DNA of 64,000 bases from Russula earlei. Lineage: Eukaryota > Basidiomycota > Agaricomycetes > Russulales > Russulaceae. The position numbers and the translations under genes are program-made. How positions within the stretch are numbered: position 1 is the stretch's first letter; each line of letters opens with the position of its first letter. A model generated the notes under the pieces. The model was not told the DNA's origin. It searched no databases and worked only from the letters and a program-made list of their open reading frames with translations. Shown piece by piece: positions 46,627 to 58,660 of this stretch. The stretch spans positions 62,001 through 126,000 of the forward strand of contig JAGFNK010000022.1 of assembly GCA_025769875.1 (NCBI GenBank), written 5' to 3'.

Positions 46627-48419
46627 AGGCGGCACGGATGGTCACTTTGCTGGGAAGGGTAGGAAGTGAGAGGGAGGAGGAGAGGATGACGGGCGCGAGT
46701 TGGCCAGCCAGCCACGAGCACCCGAAGATTGTGGCCCATTTGGATGATTGGATCATTTCATCATACACTCAGAAGTGGCCGACGCCCGCAAACAATAACT
46801 CATCAACTAACTCAGGCTACTATGCACATGTACCCTTGACGACAGTGGAACAACAAGACATATGCTCGGACCAGGTATGAACGCTCCAAAGTAAATCGAC
46901 ATGGTTCGCACTCGAGCCAAGACCGCCACGTGTGCTGATCGATGACAATCACGACGGCTGGGCGTCTATACGATAATTTGAAAATCGACTTCATTCCTTT
47001 AAACGAAATCGTGTCGTGAGTGTGGAAGGCCAGGAGCGCATCCGTGGCACATCACAATGTTACGGCTTCGATCAGAATCGGTACAGCCAAACGTATCGTG
47101 ACGAGAGCCCCTCGTACTCCAACGGCACACGTGTTTACGAGCGGATTCATTTGCAAAAAGGCGCGCACACGGGCAAGTTTTACGCTGGCGGACGCATGGA
47201 ACAGCACGGATCCGCAACCGGAACCGCCAGACAGGGGGGGGGGGCGGGCGTCCGCACGAGTCGGGGAAGATGCATACGCAGCGGCATGCGGACAAAGGAA
47301 AGCGCGGACGTAGGCCGTCTGGACCCCCTCCTTCCGTTCAATTGTCCGTTGCTTGATCTAACAGAAAAGCGAGACGGCCCGAAGGACGGGATAACGTGAG
47401 AGCCCGGGGTGGGGCCCTGCCCGCATACGTGCGGTGCGGGCTGTACGGTCCTGGGAGAAATGCACAACGCCGAGTCGAGTCACCATCACGAGTCTCGAAG
47501 AAGATCCGCGCGCTTGGCCGGCCTTCGGCCTCGAGGGAAAGGAAGGTATAGCTGTCCCGCGCCGAAGGAAGGTTCGTGCGAAATCTCGGTCAGAAGAGGG
47601 AGAGCGGTGGTGGACGAGGCAAGAAAGTCGAGCAAGCCGTGCGGTACGGTATGGCAAGTTAGGAAAGAGGCTTGGGGAACGCTGGCTCGTTGCTCGTTGC
47701 GAGGACCTCATTACTGCTGTACTGATGCTCCAACAAAAGGGTGCGAAGTAGCGGGCAGGCCGCTTCAATTGTCCTGCGCATGCCTATCAAGTCGTTTGTT
47801 TGCCGGCAGTGAGCCTCGCCTCTGCTGGCCAGGGAACTGGTAGGCGTGTTGTGAGTAGCGTTGTGACGGATGGACATGGCGTCGCACGAGCATCGTTAGC
47901 GGATGCTGTGTGTGTTGTGTGGCCTGATACCGTACATGATACCGTACATGCAACCGCGGGACTCGGAGTGAGTGCAAACGAGCTTCTCTTCTCTTCCTTC
48001 TCTTCCCATGCACACGCAAGGAACAACAAAACCATTGTCACAAAATACTAGGGGCCCCGTTGCTAGCTGCCCAGCCAGCGGCTAACCGTGCTGTATGCCT
48101 CGTTGCGACTTGTCATTGTGGTTAAAATTAGCGCCGCAATGTCCGACCCTGATTGTGACTCGCTGTTGTTCGTTTTTTGGGTTCGCGATCCCTGCCTTGC
48201 TTCTTCGCTCCGGGTCAGGCTCAGGGCTCGCCCTTGTAACAACGATGATCGGTACCTCCGGCCGACCTCAAGATAACGGCCGAATGGTATAAAGACCCGC
48301 TTCCTGCGGAAGGGTCCTGCAGAACCTCCATCGAGCACTACCCGTTTCTCTTTTTATTTAATTCCTTCCCTTTCGTTTCTCTCTCTCTCTCCCTCCGATT
48401 CACGAACGCACCCAATATA
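46627..48419. other. Intergenic, no recognised gene
   Basis: Open frames on both strands lack domains. A TATA-like box (tggtataaagacccg, about 48286) and a CT-rich stretch (48376-48396) precede the small gene at 48420 and are probably its promoter and leader. Confidence 0.4.
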
Positions 48420-48803
48420 ATGGCCGGCCCAGTTATCGTCTTCACGCCCCCAACGCCCATCGCCTCCACCTTCGCCTCCGCCCTCCGTGACGAACGGCCT
48501 CGGTAAGGACCCACCCCGTTCGCGCCATCCCCCGACCTTCCGAGTAAGACTGACGAATCGATCATCCTCCACCCACCCCGCCCTCCTCCCGCGCCGTGCC
48601 TGTCCACCGCCAGCCCCTCGAGACACCCGCGTTCCACGGCCAAACAGGTCATCGAACGCCGTCTGATACGCCTGTGGAAGCGCATGACGCGCACGGTGCG
48701 CCGCAACGAGCGCGCCTCCATCTTGCCAGACGGCTTCGTGCTCCTCAACGCCGCCGCTGCCGCCGCTCGCCGCAGGAGCCTGTACCTCGCCTCCTCAAAG
48801 TGA
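48420..48803 (+). CDS. Small basic protein, unknown function
   Basis: Two exons (48420-48502 and 48614-48803) splice in phase to 90 residues. The N-terminus is hydrophobic/proline-rich (MAGPVIVFTPPTPIASTFAS). The C-terminal part is strongly basic and helical-looking (QVIERRLIRLWKRMTRTVRR, then LPDGFVLLNAAAAAARRR). TATA-like sequence lies about 130 bp upstream and a CT-rich leader just before the ATG. I do not recognise a family. Good promoter, codon-like pattern and clean splice sites support a real gene. Confidence 0.55.
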
Positions 48804-49316
48804 TCAGATCAGGATCAGGAGGAAGGCCAGGCTCCCCCCTTCCCTATCCGTGGTCGTGTGGCGGGACCTCGAAGTAACTCCCAGCCCTCGCCTTCGCCAT
48901 ACCCGCCCTGTGCAGGGCGAGCCGCGTTGGTTCAGATTCGGTCGACCACGTCACCCCTTTCGCTGCGCAGCGTAGATCTGTACTAGTGCTCGGAGGGATA
49001 ACACTATTCCCTTCGCTGTAGTTTATGGTCTGAGTCTATCTGCCATCTCTCGAACGTCTTATTGTAGTCAGCATGTTGTAATTTATACCACCGCATCCAT
49101 GATTTGCACAGGTGCAGGCTAACATAATGTTTACTCTTTATGGTAGATTACAGATCTTCGGAAAGACACCCGTCTTCAACGGGATCCCAGTTGCACTCGG
49201 TCAACTACTCTACTCCCGAGAATGGCGCGCAGGCGATTGTTCTCGACCTCCAGCGCATCCCGCTCGTGAATAATCGCAGACATCTCCGGAAGCACCTACA
49301 ACAGGTAAATGACAAG
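48804..49316. other. Convergent intergenic stretch
   Basis: Lies between the 3' ends of the small plus-strand gene and the minus-strand gene at 49317. AT-rich around 49000-49140. A 61-codon plus-strand frame from ATG 49140 overlaps the neighbour antisense and has no domain. Confidence 0.4.
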
Positions 49317-50838
49317 TCAGCATGAGGCCGAGCGCGTGGCTCCCCAACCACAGAGAATACACGAGGCACTGATCGTCGTCCCCCGCCTCACCGAATACCC
49401 GAGTCCGCGACGCAACTTGTCTCCCTGACGAGCGCTTCTTCCAACCCTCTCCCACAGGCAGCCGACGATATCGGCCATATCCATCACAAGCTGTCAGAGA
49501 GAAAAAAGAACAAAAAAAAAAAAAAAAGAGATCAACGGTGGATCGCCGAGAAGGACGTTCCAAAAGTCGCCCATCCGGAAGAAACTCACGGAATGGCCCC
49601 GGCGCACGCAGCCGCTGCCTTCGGACGGCGCCGACTCGGCCTCGAGCCCACTGGGGCGAACGGCATCGGCGATCGACACGAGCGATTCCTCACGGGTCGG
49701 CGCGCGAGACCGCCGCCTCGCTGTCTTCTGCCGTCGCGCGAGTAGGAACTGCTCCTTGTAGCTCTGCGTGTGCGTGCAGTGGTGGGTACGTCAATCTTTG
49801 GATCGACGAGTCCTGGCGCAGGGGACGTACTTGGACGGCGGCGTTCGTCAGTCTCCGGCTCGGAGACATGTCCTGTGTCAGGGCAGCGCCAAACACGCTT
49901 AGATCTGCGGGGTCGACGCCCTCTGCCAGCAGTTCTTGGCGTCGCGAGACGTATCTGGTTACCAACCAAAACGAAACCAAAAAAAAAAAAAAAACAGTGA
50001 GCGTGATCAACGCGCGCGGAAACCGATCGAGCCAGGTAACACCCACTTCTGTCTGGTCTCCTCTAACACTATGACATAGTCTTCAAAGGGATCGAAAAAG
50101 ATGATGTTCTCATTCGCCTGCGGAAGGGGAGAGGGTGCGGTCGATGACGAGTGAGGAAGAGCCGGGGAGGGAGGGAGCGCCACATACGAGCTGTATGAGC
50201 CGCTTGGGCACGTCCCTCTCCACATGCGGTCCCAGCGGAACGAACGCACTCTGGTGCTCTCGCACTGCGCGGGAGCGTCAGTCGAACGGCGCGTCCAAGA
50301 GACCAGGGGCACTCGGACGCGTACTGAGGTCCAGGATGGCGGGGAGGGGGATGCGCCCGCCTCCGTAGCGGTGATCTTGGCAAAGGTCGCTCAAGGCGAG
50401 GGAGATCCCTACAAACGACGACGACGTCGTCTCAGCCCGCCACCCGACGACCGACGCCGGCGAACAGGAATAGGAGCGAGACAAAGAGAGCGCGCACGTA
50501 CCGCGCAGATAGGACCAAGACGCCTTCTTCGGGCTCGCCGCCTGGCGGGGGGGCGATGCCGGTGTGGCGTCCCCCGTTCTCGGGTCGTCCGCTTCCCGGG
50601 CGCCCGGGCGGGAGCGGATTCGGAGCCCGGCGACGACCGCGTGCAGGACGGGGAGGACGCTCGACTGGAAATATGCGAGCGCTAGCTTTTCCAGGACGCG
50701 TCGCGACGCGGCGGTGATGCCACGGAGACAAAGGTGGAGGAGGAGGACGCGCGATCCGTTCGCGGAGCCCGCTCCGCGGAAGGTGGCGGAGGGAGGGGGA
50801 GGGCGGTACGTTTGGACGGGGGTCGCTGCCGCTGTCAT
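49317..50838 (-). CDS. Multi-exon gene of unknown function
   Basis: From ATG 50838 the exons are 50502-50838, 50325-50408, 50188-50264 and one starting at 50117, all in phase. Two more run through YVSRRQELLAEGVDPADLSV and SYKEQFLLARRQKTARRRS to a last exon ending at TGA 49317-49319 (LVMDMADIVGCLWERVGR). The first exon has a hydrophobic stretch (LALAYFQSSVLPVLHAVVAG) that may be a membrane segment. The middle contains LALSDLCQDHRYGGGRIPLP and ENIIFFDPFEDYVIVLEETR, which look conserved and globular. I do not recognise the family. The last exon boundary is the least certain. Confidence 0.6.
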
Positions 50839-51251
50839 CGCGCCGCTGTCACGGGGGTAAGTGTTGACGGTGGTGCCCAGGGCAGGGTGAGGGACTGGTC
50901 TGGTCGATCGTGAGGTGATAGGGAGAGGAAACCAAGGGTGTGTTGCAAAGGGCTTTAAAATGACATGCCTCGTGCAAGGTGTAACCGTATCAAGGGATAA
51001 ACCCGTCTTTCAATTGTGGACGTGGACAAAGGCCATGGGTGATGTGCCACACAGGGTAGCGCCATCTAAACCGCAATCACACCGCTCCTGGGACAAGTCA
51101 ATCCGATGAGCACAGGCTGAAGACTTTAGGTCTCATGCTGACTGTCGCTGACCACTGGATAATCGGAACCCATGGTGATTTTAAACGGGACTATAAGATC
51201 TATTGTATCGAAGAAGTTCTCCTAACACCTCTTGCCCTTAGTCTACACAGT
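50839..51251. other. Intergenic
   Basis: Separates the start of the minus-strand gene at 50838 from the 3' end of the lipase at 51252. No feature recognised beyond the upstream flank of the former. Confidence 0.5.
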
Positions 51252-52850
51252 TCACATGACAAAGGCGTCTGCCCAGTGTCTTAATACGCCCTCTCCGATC
51301 TTGTGAAATTCAAAGTTCTTGACATCGCGTGCAATGATAGCAGCGTGTGAGTTGCGCACATTAGGGATGTAGGCGCGTTCCTTCTTAAGCTGCGGCAAAG
51401 AATTTAGAACTGCCACCATCTTTCTCTGGGCAGCGGTAACGCGCGGGGTCTTCGTGTTCTCCTGGTACGAAATGGCGGAGGAATTATCGACGATATCAAC
51501 GACGATGTTCTCAACCTTGTGCTCGAGCTGCCCGAAGATATGAACTAGTCGCTCGGTAGCTGAAGTGTCCTCAGACTCTAGGAGCTTGATGCGCGAGCGA
51601 GAATGGTGAGACGCGATAGAGAGCCTGAGTATTGCAAGGCTGATGAAGGCGGGGAAGATAATCGGGAGGAGGGCGAGTGAAATCTGTCAAAAGGCTGATT
51701 GAGTGACTCGTCGAACATTCAGGTCGGGGAACATGTACAATGTTGAATGGAAAGGAGGGTTGAAAGCGTGGAGGAAGAGGCGGATTGTACGATTTGAACC
51801 ATTCCCACGTGAAGAGGCGGACAGTTTTATGTTTGAGGGACGGAGTGTCTGCTACGGTGAAAGATTTAATGACAGGGAAGTATTCGTCGTCATAATCCCT
51901 GAACAGTGGATCAGCACGCATTTTTGTAGACCAAGGAGGAGAATACACTATGAGCTCATGAGCGTCATGGTTGAGGAATGGGTCATCGAGGTCTACATGT
52001 GCGGTCATGAATGGGACCGTCAGGTCATTGACACTGAATGCACAATGGATCAAGGTATCAAAGGTAGCCGATGATGAAGAGAACTCACGCATTCGCATAT
52101 ATCCGAATGTGAGGGAATAGCTTGAGGCCTTGGAAGAACACTCGTTCTGAATGGGTGATCAGCAGGCCAGTAACGGTAAACGAAAGGTTCCTTGCCTGGA
52201 TCTGCCATGACTTCTAACAAGGATTTCCCTGTGTTAGACCATTTATCCACGCCGTAAAACTGCTCTCCTGTTCTACTGAGTAATCTGGGCCCGAGGAGTG
52301 AACCGAGGCGAGAAAGAAATGAGGGATAGGTGAGTAGTCCGATGTGAGGGGTTGCGATGGTATTAAAATTGACTGGAGTGACAGTGACGAAGAACTTGCG
52401 TTGGTTGAGGATGCTATAGAGTGGGTAAGATTTCAGATGATGAGCGCAAGGATACGACAGAACACACCCGACGACATAGCGCGCAAGTAATCCTCCCAAG
52501 CTATAACCGGTAACAGAGAAGCGAGTGACCTTGTCGCCTTGCTCCTCTAATCTCTCAATTTCTTGAAAAATCTGTCTGACACGTGAGGGCATTGTCGGGA
52601 GAGCAAGGAAAACATGACTTGCCTCGGTAGCGACTCGTTCACCTCCCCAATCTATGCCATCATAGGTGCTCTCAGCCTGGTTAGTCTCTGCCAGCATTAC
52701 ATGGAGTGTCGTCCCATCTGGGTCCACGGATGACTCCTGGATACGAGTTTCCTCGATAATGCGATGCATGGAAGCAAGGTTTGATGGGCTCCCCCACATT
52801 CCGTGAATGAGAACGAGCAGGTGGACGTTTCGCGTTGATCGGGTGGACAT
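51252..52850 (-). CDS. DUF676-type serine esterase/lipase (ROG1-like)
   Basis: Five exons (52468-52850, 52196-52413, 52089-52146, 51739-52033, 51252-51683) splice to 461 residues. The N-terminus has the alpha/beta-hydrolase start HLLVLIHGMWGSPSNL and the nucleophile elbow GYSLGG (catalytic Ser). NFNTIATPHIGL and a late NDLTVPFMTA (probable Asp/His region) follow. A hydrophobic segment (LLPIIFPAFISLAILRL) lies before the C-terminal tail. The second intron begins with GC (GCAAGG) rather than GT; splicing it gives DPERVFFQGLKLF in frame. Likely hydrolyses acylglycerols or phospholipids at a membrane. Substrate not deducible. Confidence 0.85.
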
Positions 52851-53288
52851 GACAGGGGAGGGGATGGAGGCAGCTCCGAAGGCTTAGCTGATGGGGATGA
52901 CGGGGAAAGAGTGCAGTTGTGGGCGACAGGACGCGCATTTATAAGCCCTAAACCGGCAAGCGCAGCAGACCGGAGATGACATGCTCTCGTCATTTAAGCT
53001 TCCGGGAGGTTGCCAACAACGGGGAAGCAGGGCAGGGAAGCAGGCGGGAAGTGTACAGGGACGAACGACATGGCATGCGCGACCCCCGCACGACCACGCG
53101 AGCCGAGCCAAGCCACACGCAACTAACTCTACTCACACGGCCACGCCCCTTCCATCCCATCCCATCCCATCCCTTCCTTCCCGCTCTCCAGCCCGGTCGG
53201 GTTCCGCTCCTTTGATATACCTTAGATCTGGTCAGGCTACATCGCGCCTCACTTCCAAAACTAGTTGATACCATAATTCCCCCCTTTT
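52851..53288. promoter_or_regulatory. Divergent promoter region, lipase and vezatin-like gene
   Basis: The two genes start at 52850 (minus) and 53289 (plus). The region holds a catccCATCC-type pentamer run (about 53153-53174) and a pyrimidine-rich run before the plus-strand start. Inferred promoter only. Confidence 0.4.
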
Positions 53289-56200
53289 ATGGATGGCTCA
53301 GCCTATTTTTCACGAGCACCCCCTCCAGCAGTACCTAACGCGTTCGTTCTTCATTTCACGTATCCCACCCGCTCTCTCATCACAACCCTTTTCACAGAAT
53401 CAGGCGATGTCTTTGAACACATTCCAGGCGCTTTCTCCGATCCATCAGACTTTTACTCCGAGGACAGTGGAGGTGATCCGGATCCGGACTCTGACCTCAG
53501 GCTGTGGTCTTGGTTGCCACCACCCACATCACGCTTCGCACAAGTGAGTTCTATCCCATTTTGCACGTCCTATGGAGCGTATTCCGTTGGGAGATCCGGC
53601 TGCTGTAAGCATCTCCGTGTTTCACGTCTCGCCCAAATGCAGCCTCAGCGCCCCTGCGACCTTCCTACAAATCCTCAATGTCCCTGCGGAGGTCCTACCA
53701 CCTCTTTTCTTCTCCCACTCATCCCCCCTCGTTATGACTGCGATGACCTCTATGATACTGAATTTCTTCATCTTCCAGTGCCTCAACATTCTCGTCACCT
53801 CGGTGCAGAACGACCACTCGACCATTCAAGAGTTCTCCGAGCGTTTCAAATACGACATCATATCATCCTCCCTTCTATCCTCCTCTATAACTGCATCCGC
53901 TGCTTCAACCCGTCGGCGTTCATCTTCCTCTCATGAAGATGCCCTTTCTGATGACCCTGACCCAAAGCTCACGACCCGACCTCCACACCCACCCCCTAGT
54001 GATCATGCTGCCCATTACAGCCCATCACGGTTACTCTTCCTTTTTGGCTTATGTCTAATATCGCTGTTCTTTGATTCTTTCTTGCTCTATGTCTTATCTG
54101 CCACTGTATTATACTATTTTGAAACGTACATCATCACGTCTGGGCATCAACCCGATTTTATTAAACCCGTAAGTGTATTCCCGCAACCTTGCGTTAATGT
54201 GCTGACCTTGCTGCCCAGACCATTGGCGCCCTCAACGATCTTGTCGCTGCAGCACATCTATGGGACTCTGCCGTATACGAGGCCATCGACCTTCTCGAAC
54301 TCGAAGAGAGCATGTACGTACAACTCATTTGGTCATTCGTCCCGATACCGACTCCGTTTATCAGTGCTCCCTCTTCGCCACCCTCTTCGCCCCTTCGCGC
54401 AGCCCTCCACTCTACACTTCAGAGCACTCAGACACACTCCGACAACGTCAGACATGTTCTTGTTGGACTCACCTCTCCCTCGTCACTCGCTCAGCTCACT
54501 GAGATGTATGCACCCCCTTCACCAACGAAGCCTCAGACCCCGTTCCATGAGCGCTCCGGTTCCGCCACGGCAACATCTCGCATCCCTGTTAACTCAACTC
54601 GGTCAGAAAAGCGTGCAACGTGGAATGGTAGTATACCATTCAGCTACGCCGTTCTTGCAGACGCAGGTAGTCCATCTCGGCGGTCCTTGAAGCGGTGGGA
54701 GAAGCGTAGATCGGACGTATCTGCGTTGCTCATGAGGCCAAGTGGGACGGTCATGAGTGCTCCCACTAGCCCGCGGCAGGATAGCTCGCTTGAGGGTGTT
54801 GAAGAGGAAAATGCGAACCCCTTGGACCTGTCCAGTCTCTCTGAACAAGAGGATGCTGATGCTTTAGTCCCACTCGAGGAGCGTGGAGAGTTTGCGTCCG
54901 CCGTCCTAGATCTACAGCGTCAGAGACGCAACAGGGGTATCGAAGCATTCTTGCCCTTCGCCCTCTCGCCCCCTCCCAAGTACACCCCGGTGAACTCTCA
55001 ACCTCTGTCAACACACATCACCCGTTTTGGGAACAAATCTTCGCCTGGTTCCCCGATTTCTCCGCGCTCTTCGTATTCTGCCTCGCGTTTCACGGCGATG
55101 CAAATCCCCCGCCACCCTCTTTCCTTACACTCGCTGACTCTTGCACTCAACGGCGCGCTCACGGCGCGGCGCTACTCTGCATCTCATCTCTTAGCACTTC
55201 GTTTCGAGAATGGAGGCAGCCTGGACGACGGCGAGAAAGCGAACGAGAGCTACTGGGAGGATGTGCGTGCTGTCATGGCGCTGCTGACTAACACACTCGC
55301 CAGTGCGACTGCCCCTCTCATCGAAGCACTCGACGCTGTGGAGCGTGAACGCTTGCGCACAGAGAACCCGACTCCCAGTGCATCCCATTCTCGGTCCTCC
55401 TCTGGATCCCTTTCAGTTGCTTCGCCACTCCAACAGGATGAGGTGCGACGACGACGAAGGCAAGCACACATGTCATCATCACGCCTCCCGTCTTTTGCGC
55501 CATTGCCGAGCCACCTCGCGCGCTTTGCGGCCCACGTTGATGCACTCACGAATGCACTGAACGATGCGCGCGAGCACCTCGAATCCTGTGTTTCGTCTCT
55601 GCGCAACGGCAACACTACCGCTGTCAGCGCCTCCGCAACCCACCACAATCTGCCGTATAACACAGATTCGCCGGCGCTACGTGCATACGAAAGGCTCCGC
55701 CGCGAGCTCGGTCTCGCCCTGCGCGAATGCGAGCGTGGGCGGGGTCCACTTCTTGAACTCCTCCGACCTCCGCTTCCCGACGAGGAGGACGAAGAGGTTG
55801 ATGAGGACTGGGTGCCCGCGCTCGAGAGCTCAGGCTCAGACTCGGACAAGGACGTGTCACACACTCGATCATCCTCGCACACTGATCCCGTACCCGCGCA
55901 GGAGATGCAGCAACGGAAGGAACATAGTCAAGAGGACGAAGAGGATGATGATCTGGAGCGTGGTGACGTGCTGGTCGTCGGACTCGAGCGTCTCCCGCCG
56001 CCCGGCATCGAGCAGGTTTTCGAGGCCGACGCGGATGATGTGGGACCTCGTCTCGCCCGCCCCCGCTCTAAATTATCTCGCGCGGAGCGAATCGCCGCCG
56101 CGAAGGCTCGGCGGGCGAATCCGCTCTTGGGGAACGATGTCGTCGACACCGCCGCCGGCACTGATGCCCCCGAGGGAAAAAAGGGGTGGGGAGGACCTGA

Positions 56201-56450
56201 AGGGGACGTCGTACAGGAGCTCAAGGACGTCATTTGGAAAGTGGGCGAGCAGCGGCGGTTGCGAGAGCAAAGGCAGCCGCGGCAGGATTTGGAGCAGAGG
56301 AAGCGGTTCGCTGCCCAGGTCGACGTCGCAGCGATTGCTGACGCGGGTAGCGATTCTCCCCTTACGATCACGAGAGCTCTGACTGCGGAAGAGGACGTGT
56401 TCGCATCGCCGCCGTCACCACGCAGTACTGCTGCCGCCGTCATCACTTAG
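53289..56450 (+). CDS. Vezatin/Inp2-like myosin-binding membrane protein
   Basis: An acidic first exon (MDGSAYFSRAPPPAVPNAFV...) begins at ATG 53289. The exons between 53543 and about 53775 are uncertain. Downstream, FKYDIISSSLLSSSITAS and two hydrophobic segments (LLFLFGLCLISLFFDSFLLY, VLSATVLYYFETYI) precede a 50-bp intron at 54169-54218. The next exon reads IGALNDLVAAAHLWDSAVYE, a pattern I associate with the vezatin/Inp2 myosin-binding domain. A second intron (54314-54364) leads to one long exon to 56450, including LTSPSSLAQLTEMYAPPSP and acidic, Ser-rich linkers, ending with KDVIWKVGEQRRLREQRQ. Likely anchors a myosin motor to an organelle membrane. Confidence 0.6.
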
Positions 56451-57321
56451 CTGTTCACATGCACGCATCTTTCGTTCCATTTCTCATCGTCGTGATGTGA
56501 TAATGATGCCTCTTTATTACGTATATATTTTTTATATATACCGTTGTGTGCCTCTTTCCATCAAGGCGAGGCGGAGGCCTGCCTGAGCATCGATTGATCA
56601 CGCTCAAGCTGTTGCATGACTCTTTGGGCGAGAAGCGATTCTGAAACTGCCCGTTGATCTCATTATTTCCGTTGGGATGTCGTATCGTCGAATCTTGTTC
56701 TCCTCTCCTCGAGAAGGTCGTCCCTAATAGGGTCGTGTGATGGTGGCGACTTGCGGCGTAGCTTCCAAGGCTTGATGCTCATTTGTTGGTTGTTACGGCG
56801 TCTCCAGGGACTCGGAAGCACCGCGTACGCTCGCTGAACATCGACCATGATGATCCTTACTTATTCTTTACCGTTGAGGGTTCCCAATCCTGCGCCGCGC
56901 CACAGTGACAAAAAAAAAAAAAAAAAAAGAGGGATATCGTTCGCCGATTGATTGGCCCGACGGACGGGGCCGATATTTTGTCACGCACATATGCGCGCGC
57001 CATCACACAAACACGGAGGGACGGCAGAAATTGATAAAAGAGGGGAGGAGGAGGGGGGGGGGGGGAAACCTTCTTTCCCACCAGGGCGGATGAAAAAAAT
57101 TCGCTGTGGCAAGACGACGACGACGACAACGACGACAACGACGAGCGGAAGGGAACCAGGAGAGGGGGAGGGGGAGGGGTCGAAGCTCGAAAAAGAAAAA
57201 AAAAAAAAAAAGGGTGGCCTCGGTTTCGACCGTTTCGACTTTTCGTTTTTCGTTTGTGGGGCCGAGTTCAAAAGTCAATCTCATAACGCAGGTAGATCTC
57301 CTTTGTATTTTTATTTTATTG
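56451..57321. other. Low-complexity flank of the gene island
   Basis: Contains an AT run (56520-56538), an A-run (56910-56928), a G-run (57052-57065) and a GACGACAAC microsatellite (57115-57146). No gene recognised. Confidence 0.6.
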
Positions 57322-57401
57322 TCGTTTTCACGTGACCTTGCAGTTGCCATTTTTGGATGTCAATTCGAGTGCGAAAATAAAACTGCTACTACTATCACCT
57401 A

Positions 57402-58100
57402 CTGTACGCCACTGGGAACTCGGCAGTTCACTACCATCTTGGCGATTTCATTTTTCCCTGTATCTGCTCAAACAACTCTATTCAAAACTTTGTAGTTATA
57501 CTATTGAGTACCATTAATGTCATTCTAGCAAAGAAAAATTGCAGTCCATTGAGTGGTTCTCAAGTAATGTTTTGGCCTGAGGGTCATGCCTGCATCACAC
57601 CTGCATCACACTGCTGTCATGGCAGAGGGTGGAGTTTGATTCCAGCTGGGTGATCACATCACCACAGTATGCTGACTCAGAGGCCTCTGAGGATCTGGGT
57701 ACTCTCTCAATGCCATGTGCGGCCAGCACAAGACCATATGTATGAGCAGCGGCTGACGATGTAGTAGTAATAATCACTATCCCTCCTCATCGTCCCTTGC
57801 CTCATCAATAGGACCCTCACTGGCACAACCATTTGCACAGCTGCCTTTGCAACACTCTTACAGTACTGCACCATACAGTACTACTACACCATCATTCCAG
57901 ATTCAATGTTGGGACCAGATTCCACTCAATTAGATGCTTCTCCTGTTTTCCCTAGTCCCCACCTAATCAAATTGCCATTGTACATAACATTTCATCCCGG
58001 GCGGACTTTAATTCGGCATGGGTGTTACATGTATGTTACTTTTGTGACATTTGTGACCACCAAGATGGTAGTGAACTGCTGAGTTCCCAGTGGCGTACAG
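57402..58100. mobile_element. MITE-like element flanked by TA, copy 2
   Basis: A 699-bp element with inverted ends CTGTACGCCACTGGGAACTC and its complement, flanked by TA at 57400-57401 and 58101-58102. It is collinear in reverse with parts of 3436-4310 and sits in the first unit of a satellite-like sequence that also starts at 31320. No open frame. Confidence 0.8.
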
Positions 58101-58102
58101 TA

Positions 58103-58361
58103 TGGGGAACTCACCATTCCACTACCATCTCGCCAATTTCATTTTCCCCTGTATCTGCTCAAACAACCCCATTTAAAACTTTGTAGTTATACTATTGAGT
58201 GCCATTAATGTCATTCTAGCAAAGAAAAATGGAGGTCCATTGAGTGGTTTTCAAGTAGTATTTTGGCTGGGGGTCACGCCTGCATCATGCCTTCTGTCAT
58301 GGTGGAGTGCGGAGTTTGATTCCAGCTGGGTGATCACTGTACACTGACTTGGAGGAGTCTG
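58103..58361. mobile_element. MITE copy 3, truncated
   Basis: Begins tggggaactcaccattccac, followed by the same interior as 57420-57660 (gtatctgctcaaacaac, agttatactattgagt), and stops at the hAT2 insertion. Its left terminal repeat is shortened. Confidence 0.65.
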
Positions 58362-58660
58362 GTCACCACTAAGGTGTGACTCGGGTACGGGTGACACCAT
58401 GACAATTTGGTCACGGGTAGGCGTGGGTATGGGTACGGTTTTAAATTTGTCACACCCGCGCAACACCACACCCTTATCAGCCGGGTTTACAGGTATTGAA
58501 AGCACTATTCAAGAGTCTCCTGCCACAGGGTGACAGCTTGCACAGGCTCGGGACCAGCCCAAATGGAAGCGATTGTTGATCACAATCGTGAGAAAACTGG
58601 TGAGCACAACTCGGACTCAGGGGCCTGCCTCCCTTTACACGAAGACTGGCACTTAGTGCC

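Noticed and set aside
54312..54360. Upstream extension of the long vezatin-like exon beginning MYVQLIWSF
   Set aside because: This part is intron sequence (54314-54364); the preceding exon LWDSAVYEAIDLLELEES joins in phase to APSSPPSS.
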